Part shown: positions 55,120-61,750 of the stretch, piece after piece
Position numbering within the stretch: the stretch's first letter is position 1
How the letters are laid out: every line of letters starts with the position of its first letter
Assembly (NCBI GenBank): GCA_002082585.1
Contig: CP020563.1
Span: forward strand, 2,040,001-2,104,000
DNA: 64,000 nucleotides
From: Kitasatospora albolonga
GTDB taxonomy: Bacteria; Actinomycetota; Actinomycetes; Streptomycetales; Streptomycetaceae
Direction of reading: 5' to 3'
Translations under genes and position numbers: made by a program
The notes under the pieces: model-generated
Told to the model about the DNA's origin: nothing
The model's input: the letters and a program-made list of their open reading frames with translations, nothing else
Databases searched by the model: none

Positions 55120-57735
55120 ATGCCGGAACCCACCATCCCGAACGCCACGGCGGACGGCGTGCCCGCTCCCGCCGTGGCCGACGGCTCCGTACCCACCGTC
55201 GTCCTCGTCGGGCACGGCATGGTCGGCCAGCGGTTCCTGGAGTCCCTGGCCGCGCGCGGGCTGACCCCGGCCGCCGGGCGCGCCCGGGTCGTCGTGCTCT
55301 GCGAGGAGCCCCGGCCCGCCTACGACCGGGTGCGGCTCACCTCGTACTTCGCCGGGCGCTCCCCCGGGGAACTCTCCCTCGTGGAGCCGGGGTTCATGGA
55401 GCAGCACGGCTTCGAGCTGTGCGTCGGCGATCCGGCCGGGAGCGTCGACCGCGAGGCCCGGACGGTGACCGCGCGGTCCGGGGCGGTGTTCCCGTACGAC
55501 ACGCTGGTGCTGGCGACGGGCTCGTACCCCTTCGTTCCGCCCGTGCCGGGGAAGGACTCCCGGGGCTGTTTCGTGTACCGGACGATCGAGGACCTGCTCG
55601 CGATCGAGGAGTACGCGAAGGGGGCGGAGACCGGGGCCGTGGTCGGGGGCGGGCTGCTCGGGCTGGAGGCGGCGGGGGCGCTCAAGGGGCTCGGACTGCG
55701 CACCCATGTCGTGGAGTTCGCGCCCCGGCTGATGCCGGTGCAGGTGGACGAGGGCGGGGGCGCGGCGCTGCTGCGGACGATCGAGGGGATGGGACTGACC
55801 GTCCATACGGGGGTGGGGACGCGGGAGGTCACCGCCGGGGCGGACGGGGCGGTGAACGGGATGGCCCTCTCGGACGGGTCGTCCCTGGCCACGGATCTGG
55901 TGGTGTTCTCGGCGGGTGTCCGGCCGCGCGACCAACTGGCCCGTGACTGCGGGCTGGTGGTCGGGGAGCGCGGCGGGATCGCCGTCGACGCGGAGTGCCG
56001 GACCTCCGACCCGGCCGTGTTCGCGATCGGCGAGTGCGCGCTCGCCTCCGACGGGCGGGTCTACGGGCTGGTGGCGCCCGGCTACGAGATGGCGGAGACC
56101 GTGGCCGAGGTGCTCGGCGGCGGGGCGGCCGGGTTCACCGGGGCCGACATGTCGACCAAGCTGAAGCTGCTCGGTGTGGACGTGGCCTCGTTCGGGGACG
56201 CGCACGGGGCGGCGGAAGGCGCGCTGGACGTCGTGTACGCCGACTCCCGCTCCGGGGTCTACAAGAAGCTGGTGATCGGCGCGGACGGCACCCTGCTGGG
56301 CGGGGTGCTGGTCGGGGACGCGGAGAGCTACGGCACCCTGCGGCCGATGACGGGGAGCGTCCTGCCCGTCGCGCCCGAGCAGTTGGTGCTGCCCGCCGGG
56401 GCGGGCGGGCCGGTGGCGCTGGGGCCGTCCGCGCTGCCGGACGACGCCGTCGTCTGCTCCTGCCACAACGTGACCAAGGGCGCGATCTGCGAGCACACCA
56501 CCCTGCCCGAGGTGAAGAAGTGCACCCGGGCGGGGACGGGCTGCGGCAGTTGCGTGAAGGTGATCGGGCAGCTGCTGCCGCAGAGCCAGGACACCGGGCT
56601 GTGCGGCTGCTTCCCCTACAGCCGCAGCGAGTTGTACGAGATCGTCCGGACCCTGGGCACCACCTCGTTCACCGCCCTCCTCGACTCGCACGGCCGCGAG
56701 GAGGCGCGCGGCGGGAACGGCTGCGAGGTCTGCAAGCCGGCCATCGGCTCGGTCATCGCCTCGCTCGCCCCGACCGTCGGCGCCAGCGGTTACGTCCTGG
56801 ACGGGGAACAGGCCGCCCTCCAGGACACCAACGACCACTTCCTCGCCAACCTCCAGCGCAACGGCTCCTATTCGGTCGTGCCCCGCATCCCCGGCGGCGA
56901 GATCACACCGGACAAGCTCATCGTGATCGGCGAGGTGGCCCGCGACTTCGGCCTCTACACGAAGATCACCGGCGGTCAGCGCATCGATCTCTTCGGCGCC
57001 CGCGTCGACCAACTTCCGCTCATCTGGACCCGGCTGGTCGACGCGGGGTTCGAGTCCGGGCACGCGTACGGGAAGTCGCTCCGTACGGTCAAGTCCTGTG
57101 TGGGGCAGACCTGGTGCCGCTACGGCGTGCAGGACTCCGTACGGATGGCGATCGACCTGGAGCTGCGCTACCGGGGGCTGCGCGCCCCGCACAAGCTGAA
57201 GTCGGCGGTCTCCGGCTGCGCCCGGGAGTGCGCGGAGGCCCGGGGCAAGGACTTCGGGATCATCGCCACCGCCCAGGGCTGGAACCTGTACGTGGGCGGC
57301 AACGGCGGGGCCACCCCGCGCCACGCGGACCTGCTGGCGCAGGACCTCTCGGACGACGGACTGGTGCGGCTCGTCGACCGGTTCCTGATGTTCTACATCC
57401 GTACGGCGGACCGCCTGGAGCGCACCTCCGCCTGGCTGGAGCGGATCGACGGCGGCCTGGAGCACGTACGGGATGTCGTCGTCCATGACTCGCTGGGGCT
57501 CTGCGAGGAGCTGGAGAGGCTGATGGCCGACCATGTGACCGGCTACCGCGACGAGTGGGCCGAGACCATCAACGACCCCGAGCGGCTGCGGCGGTTCGTG
57601 ACCTTCGTGAACGCCCCCGATGTGCCCGACCCCTCGGTGCGGTTCGTCCCCGAGCGAGATCAGATCAAGCCCGATCTGGAGCTGCTCGCCGGACCCGTGC
57701 TCGCCGTCCGCACCCTCGAAGGGACCGTGTCCTGA
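55120..57735 (+). CDS. nirB: Assimilatory nitrite reductase large subunit NirB
   Basis: An 871-residue NAD(P)H-nitrite reductase that makes ammonium from nitrite. In order: FAD domain (VVLVGHGMVGQRFLESLA, about 27-44), NADH domain (AVVGGGLLGLEAAGALKGLG), a BFD-like [2Fe-2S] domain (CSCHNVTKG...CTRAGTGCGSC, about 447-485), and the ferredoxin/siroheme domains with the four [4Fe-4S]-siroheme cysteines in 'SCVGQTWCRYG' (about 660 and 666) and 'SGCARECAEARGKDFG' (about 700 and 704). GGAGG lies eight bases before the ATG. It is preceded by the accessory flavoprotein (1 bp) and overlaps nirD by one base (TGATG). Confidence 0.96.
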   Translation: MPEPTIPNATADGVPAPAVADGSVPTVVLVGHGMVGQRFLESLAARGLTPAAGRARVVVLCEEPRPAYDRVRLTSYFAGRSPGELSLVEPGFMEQHGFELCVGDPAGSVDREARTVTARSGAVFPYDTLVLATGSYPFVPPVPGKDSRGCFVYRTIEDLLAIEEYAKGAETGAVVGGGLLGLEAAGALKGLGLRTHVVEFAPRLMPVQVDEGGGAALLRTIEGMGLTVHTGVGTREVTAGADGAVNGMALSDGSSLATDLVVFSAGVRPRDQLARDCGLVVGERGGIAVDAECRTSDPAVFAIGECALASDGRVYGLVAPGYEMAETVAEVLGGGAAGFTGADMSTKLKLLGVDVASFGDAHGAAEGALDVVYADSRSGVYKKLVIGADGTLLGGVLVGDAESYGTLRPMTGSVLPVAPEQLVLPAGAGGPVALGPSALPDDAVVCSCHNVTKGAICEHTTLPEVKKCTRAGTGCGSCVKVIGQLLPQSQDTGLCGCFPYSRSELYEIVRTLGTTSFTALLDSHGREEARGGNGCEVCKPAIGSVIASLAPTVGASGYVLDGEQAALQDTNDHFLANLQRNGSYSVVPRIPGGEITPDKLIVIGEVARDFGLYTKITGGQRIDLFGARVDQLPLIWTRLVDAGFESGHAYGKSLRTVKSCVGQTWCRYGVQDSVRMAIDLELRYRGLRAPHKLKSAVSGCARECAEARGKDFGIIATAQGWNLYVGGNGGATPRHADLLAQDLSDDGLVRLVDRFLMFYIRTADRLERTSAWLERIDGGLEHVRDVVVHDSLGLCEELERLMADHVTGYRDEWAETINDPERLRRFVTFVNAPDVPDPSVRFVPERDQIKPDLELLAGPVLAVRTLEGTVS

Positions 57736-58100
57736 TGGCCACCGTTGATACCGCGCGGACATCCCGGGACGCCCGCACGGTGGTGCGGATCGCCCATACG
57801 GAAGGCCGGTTCACGGTCTGCGACCCGGCCCTGCTGACCCCCGGGCGCGGGGTCGCGGTGCTGCTGCCGGACGGCGGGCAGGCCGCCCTGTTCATGGACC
57901 GGTCCGGGGCGGTGCACGCGATCGGCAACCGGGACCCGTTCACCGGGGCGTACGTCCTCTCGCGCGGGCTGCTCGGCTCGGCGGGCGGGCGGCCGTTCGT
58001 GGCCTCGCCGCTGCTGAAACAGCGCTTCGACCTGGCCACGGGGGTCTGCCTGGACGACGAGGAGGTCTCGGTGCCGGTCTATCCCGTGCGGGTGGAGTGA
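57735..58100 (+). CDS. nirD: Nitrite reductase small subunit NirD
   Basis: A 121-residue Rieske-fold NirD. 'GRGVAVLLPDGGQAALFMDRSGAVHAIGNRDPFTGAYVLSRGLLGSAGGRPFVASPLLKQRFDLATGVCLDD' covers the fold; as in other assimilatory NirD proteins, the Rieske Cys/His ligands are missing (NRDPFTGA where C-x-H is expected), so it binds no cluster and acts as a structural partner of NirB. The start codon overlaps the nirB stop (TGATG). The first 15 residues are a Thr/Arg-rich extension. Confidence 0.93.
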   Translation: MATVDTARTSRDARTVVRIAHTEGRFTVCDPALLTPGRGVAVLLPDGGQAALFMDRSGAVHAIGNRDPFTGAYVLSRGLLGSAGGRPFVASPLLKQRFDLATGVCLDDEEVSVPVYPVRVE

Positions 58101-58153
58101 CGCCCGGACCGGCCCGTACGGGCGAAGCGAACGCCCGGACCCGGTCCTCCCCC

Positions 58154-58197
58154 GTTCACCGCTTGTTGGGAGCACGTCAACCAGTTGCCCTTACAGT
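58154..58197 (+). promoter_or_regulatory. PHO box and -10 of the PhoX-like gene
   Basis: Units of 11 bp: GTTCACC-GCTT (58154), GTTGGGA-GCAC (58165), GTCAACC-AGTT (58176); units 1 and 3 match GTTCACC at 7/7 and 5/7. TACAGT at 58192-58197 can serve as -10. This is the arrangement of PhoP-activated promoters. Confidence 0.65.
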
Positions 58198-58260
58198 CCT
58201 GACGCGCGACCCGCCGGTCCGTCCGGAGCGGCGGGCCCTCACTCATCCGTGGAGTGAATC

Positions 58261-59427
58261 GTGGAACGTCGGACCTTCTTGCGCACGGCGGTGGTCGGCA
58301 CCTCGGCGGCGGCCTTCGGCGGCACCCTGTGGCGGGGCGCCGCCTCCGCCGCACCCGCCCAGCCGGCCCCCGGCCCGTACGGCCCGCTCCAGGCGGCCAA
58401 CGGCAACGGCATCCAGCTGCCCAGCGGCTTCACCAGCCGCGTCATCGCCCGGTCGGGGCAGACCGTGGCGGGCACCTCCTACCGGTGGCACAGCGCCCCC
58501 GACGGCGGGGCGACCTACGCCGACGGCTCGGGCTGGATCTACGTCTCCAACGCCGAGGTCTCCTCCGGCAGCGGCGGCGGGGCGAGCGCGGTGCGGTTCA
58601 ACTCCTCGGGGACGGTGACCTCCGCGTACCGCGTCCTGTCCGGCACGAACAACAACTGCGCGGGCGGCTCGACCCCGTGGAACACCTGGCTCTCCTGCGA
58701 GGAGGTCACCCGGGGGTACGTCTACGAGACCGACCCGTGGGGCGTGAACGCGTCCGTGCGGCGGCCCGCGCTCGGCCGGTTCAAGCACGAGGCGGCGGCG
58801 GCCGACCCCGACCACGGGTACATCTACCTCACCGAGGACGAGAGCGACGGCCGCTTCTACCGCTTCCGGCCCGCCACCTGGGGCAACCTGTCGAGCGGCA
58901 CGCTCCAGGTGCTGGTCGCGGGTACGGGCACCTCGGGGCCGGTGACCTGGGCCGACGTCCCGGACCCGGCCGCCTCCTCCACCCAGACCCGCCACCAGGT
59001 CTCCAGCGCCAAGGTCTTCAACGGCGGCGAGGGCTGCTTCTACGCGGCGGGCACCTGCTGGTTCACCACCAAGGGCGACAACCGGGTGTGGGCGTACGAC
59101 GCGACCACCTCGTCGATCTCGCTGACGTACGACGACTCGCTGGTGACGGGCGGGGCGGCCCCGCTGACCGGCGTCGACAACGTCACCCGGGCCGGCTCCG
59201 GCGACCTCTACGTGGCGGAGGACGGCGGGAACATGGAGATCTGCCTGATCACGCCGAACGACACGGTGGCCCCGTTCCTGCGGATCACCGGCCAGTCGGG
59301 CTCGGAGATCACCGGGCCCGCGTTCTCGCCGGACGGCAAGCGGCTGTACTTCTCCTCGCAGCGCGGCACCAGCGGGAGTTCGTCCGGCGGCATCACGTAC
59401 GAGGTGACGGGGCCGTTCCGCAGCTGA
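58261..59427 (+). CDS. PhoX-family Tat-exported protein
   Basis: A 388-residue protein with a Tat signal (ERRTFLRTAVVGTSAAAFGG, RR at residues 3-4; cleavage probably after ASA near residue 30). The mature part is PhoX/DUF839-like: 'STPWNTWLSCEEVTRGYVYETDP', 'FKHEAAAADPDHGYIYLTEDESDGRFYRFRP' and 'SGEITGPAFSPDGK'-type repeats, with the acidic residues that bind Ca and Fe in PhoX. It is shorter than classical PhoX. Likely an extracellular phosphatase, supported by the PHO box just upstream. GTG start with GGAG a few bases ahead. Single gene. Confidence 0.87.
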   Translation: MERRTFLRTAVVGTSAAAFGGTLWRGAASAAPAQPAPGPYGPLQAANGNGIQLPSGFTSRVIARSGQTVAGTSYRWHSAPDGGATYADGSGWIYVSNAEVSSGSGGGASAVRFNSSGTVTSAYRVLSGTNNNCAGGSTPWNTWLSCEEVTRGYVYETDPWGVNASVRRPALGRFKHEAAAADPDHGYIYLTEDESDGRFYRFRPATWGNLSSGTLQVLVAGTGTSGPVTWADVPDPAASSTQTRHQVSSAKVFNGGEGCFYAAGTCWFTTKGDNRVWAYDATTSSISLTYDDSLVTGGAAPLTGVDNVTRAGSGDLYVAEDGGNMEICLITPNDTVAPFLRITGQSGSEITGPAFSPDGKRLYFSSQRGTSGSSSGGITYEVTGPFRS

Positions 59428-59521
59428 CGCCCCGCGTACGGGATGAGGCGGCGGCGGCAGCCGTGCCGCACCCGCGTGCGCCGGGGCCGTCCTCGCGAGG
59501 CCCCGGCGCACAGCCCGCAGC

Positions 59522-59932
59522 TCAGCTCTCGCCCATGGTGGCGGCCGGGTCCATCCAGATGACCTCCCAGATGTGGTGGTCGGGGTCCTGGAACGAGCGG
59601 CCGTACATGAAGCCCAGGTCCTGCGGCTCGTTCGCCGGGGACCCGCCTGCCGCCAGCGCCGCGTCGGCGAGTTCGTCGACCTTCTCGCGGCTGTCGGCGC
59701 TCAGGGCGAGGATGACCTCGGTCGTCCCCGACGCGTCCGCGATGTCCTTCTTGGTGAAGTCCTTGAAGCGCGGCTCCGTGAGCAGCATGGCGAAGATCGT
59801 GTCGCTGATGACCACACACGCGGCCTTGTCGTCGGTGAACTGCGGGTTGATGGAGTAGCCGAGCTTCTCGAAGAAGCCCTTCGAGACCTCCAGGTCCTTC
59901 ACCGGCAGGTTCACGAAGATCATCTGAGCCAT
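59522..59932 (-). CDS. VOC-family (glyoxalase-like) protein
   Basis: A 136-residue vicinal-oxygen-chelate protein of the YycE/PhnB-like group: 'MIFVNLPVKDLEVSKGFFEKLGYSINPQFTDDKAACVVIS' is the first beta-alpha-beta unit and 'GFMYGRSFQDPDHHIWEVIWMD' the second with Asp/His-Glu that often bind metal. Function unknown; such proteins are commonly metal-dependent lyases or antibiotic-binding proteins. A purine-rich GGAAGAGG lies about nine bases before the ATG. Confidence 0.9.
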   Translation of the reverse strand: MAQMIFVNLPVKDLEVSKGFFEKLGYSINPQFTDDKAACVVISDTIFAMLLTEPRFKDFTKKDIADASGTTEVILALSADSREKVDELADAALAAGGSPANEPQDLGFMYGRSFQDPDHHIWEVIWMDPAATMGES

Positions 59933-60087
59933 GGTCGTTGCCTCTTCCGCGTTCCGTCGTGCGCCTCGGTGGGTCCGTCCGGCGCTGTCGAAGGGGTAGA
60001 CGGCGGGGCCGCCCGGAACTCATCGGCGTACGGCGAACGGATTTCACGGGTTCTCCGGGGCCCGCTCACGGCCTTCCCGGCGCCCGC

Positions 60088-61125
60088 TCAGGACAGCGCC
60101 ATCGGTGCCCCGCCCCGGAGCAGGGAGCCGCCCAGCGGGGTCAGCGTGTGGAGCACCGAGCTGCCGTGGCGCAGGGTGAGGACGAGGCCCGCCTCGCGCA
60201 GGACGGAGGCGTGCTGGCTCGCCGAGGCGAGGGAGACCCCGGCCCGGCGGGCCAGTTCGCTCGTCGTGCAGCCGTCGCCTATGGACTGGAGGACGGCGGA
60301 GCGGGTGTGGCCGACGAGCCGGCCGAGCCAGGGGCCGGGCTCCGCGAACTCCGGGGCGCCGGGGTGGGTCACCGGGTAGACGAGCACGGGCGGGAGCGCC
60401 GGGTCGCGGTAGACGACGGGGGTGCCCCGGCAGAAGAACGAGGGCTGGAGCAGCAGCCCGCGCCCGTCGAGATACAGATCGCGGTCGACGGGGTAGTCCG
60501 CCTCCAGCACGGGCTCGCGCCACCGGATCATCGGCGGCAGCGCCGCCAGCAGCCCCTCGGCCCCGCCGTCCAGGAGCGCGCGGCCCCGGACGGCCCGGTC
60601 GGCCTCGATGGCGGCCCGGATGTGCGGCCAGTACGGCTCGACGGCGGCGTCGTGGTAGCCGCGCAGGGCGCTGATCAGCCGGCCGAGGGGTTCGGCGCGG
60701 CCCTCGGAGAGCGCGGCGGGCAGCGCGGCCGTGATCCGCCCGGCGCCCGCGTCGGACCGTGCGGAGGGCCGCCCGCCCCGCTGCCGCCGCCGTCCCGCCT
60801 CCATCAGGTTCAGCTCGCGGCGGATGCGGTCGGCGGGGGTGTCGCGCAGGGCCTCCATCCCGACGTCCAGCCCGAAAGGCTCGGCGCCTTCCTGCGAGGG
60901 CGTCAGGAAATCCGGGAAATAGCCGCGGGGCGGGACGACCGCCGCCAGCAGTTGTGCTTCACCATTCAACCGAGCCCGCGTTTCTGTCCGCCATTTCCCG
61001 AAGACCGTGGAAGCCCGCCGGTCCCTCAGCCGGTGAAAGCTGAGAATCGTTTCCCACATCGCGTCCGGCCTCGTGGCCATCCGCACCCGCGAAAGGTCCA
61101 GCCTGGACACATGAATCCGCAGCAC
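60088..61125 (-). CDS. ArsR-type winged-helix regulator with long N-terminal domain
   Basis: A 345-residue regulator. The C-terminal 90 residues form an ArsR-like winged helix: 'LGRLVGHTRSAVLQSIGDGCTTSELARRAGVSLASASQHASVLREAGLVLTLRHGSSVLHTLTPLG'. The first 240 residues ('RVRMATRPDAMWETILSFHRLRDRRA ... FPDFLTPSQEG') are an actinobacterial effector domain, DUF5937-like by recall. No metal-binding cysteine pair is present, so it is not an arsenic sensor. GTG 61125 was chosen because VLRIHVS is the usual start in relatives; GGGGGAG precedes it closely. Targets are unknown; it is not divergent from any gene. Confidence 0.85.
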   Translation of the reverse strand: MLRIHVSRLDLSRVRMATRPDAMWETILSFHRLRDRRASTVFGKWRTETRARLNGEAQLLAAVVPPRGYFPDFLTPSQEGAEPFGLDVGMEALRDTPADRIRRELNLMEAGRRRQRGGRPSARSDAGAGRITAALPAALSEGRAEPLGRLISALRGYHDAAVEPYWPHIRAAIEADRAVRGRALLDGGAEGLLAALPPMIRWREPVLEADYPVDRDLYLDGRGLLLQPSFFCRGTPVVYRDPALPPVLVYPVTHPGAPEFAEPGPWLGRLVGHTRSAVLQSIGDGCTTSELARRAGVSLASASQHASVLREAGLVLTLRHGSSVLHTLTPLGGSLLRGGAPMALS

Positions 61126-61268
61126 CGCTCCCCCACCTGTTGCATCCGCAATTGCCCCCACCAAAGGGTATGCGGGCCGTCACAGGAGGTCACCACGGGG
61201 TTTCGGCCAGAAGTGAAACGTCTCGCCCCGTTCCGCTTCACCCGAAAAGCTGTACGGCGTCGGGTACG

Positions 61269-61288
61269 CATCCGGTGCCCACCGGATG
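61269..61288. promoter_or_regulatory. 20-bp palindrome upstream of the ArsR-type gene
   Basis: CATCCGGTG-CC-CACCGGATG: perfect 9-bp arms. It lies 144 bp upstream of the regulator's start; could be its operator. Confidence 0.45.
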
Positions 61289-61369
61289 AGCACGTGAAGG
61301 CCGTGGGGGGCTTTGTGTGTTCGGCGGCGGTGGGCGACGGTGCGGCTCCGTACCCGACGGGGGTAAGCC

Positions 61370-61407
61370 GGGTGCGGTCCATGGGTGGGGATCCATGGAC
61401 CGCACCC
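61370..61407. repeat. Perfect 15-bp inverted repeat
   Basis: GGGTGCGGTCCATGG / CCATGGACCGCACCC with an 8-base loop, 245-282 bp upstream of the ArsR-type gene. There is no U-tract, so its role as terminator or operator is open. Confidence 0.8.
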
Positions 61408-61595
61408 CGGTCCCCGCTCCGGTCCACCGGAAGGCCACCCGCATTTCTTTGCGCATTAAACGAAGCAATGTGCGCTACGACACATCCGTTGTCCGCATTC
61501 CGCACACCGGAACAGACCGGTAGCGCTGATTCCGCCGCCCGAAGTGACGGGCGACACATCGGGCCGATGCGCGGCGCATATCCCGCAGGCAGGAC

Positions 61596-61632
61596 GAAGC
61601 GGCGGCACCCCCGCACAGGGTGCCGCCGCTTC
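61596..61632 (-). terminator. ppdK terminator
   Basis: Perfect 15-bp stem (GAAGCGGCGGCACCC / GGGTGCCGCCGCTTC) with a 7-base loop, 119 bp beyond the ppdK stop codon on the minus strand. Confidence 0.75.
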
Positions 61633-61750
61633 TCGGTTTCCGGGGTTCGGAACAGGGTGCGGGACCGATGAGGGACTCGGCCCAATTCCCTTATGAATCC
61701 CCGGAGTTGGTCAATCGGACTCGGGTCGGCGGCTGTCGGCCGGACCGGGG

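Larger units (their letters stand above)
61126..61750. other. 625-bp gene-free gap with two large palindromes and a terminator
   Basis: No credible gene on either strand. It carries a 20-bp palindrome (61269-61288), a 15-bp-arm hairpin (61370-61407), a locally AT-rich stretch near 61440-61475 (GCATTTCTTTGCGCATTAAA) and the ppdK terminator (61596-61632). The regulator's promoter must lie here. Confidence 0.8.
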
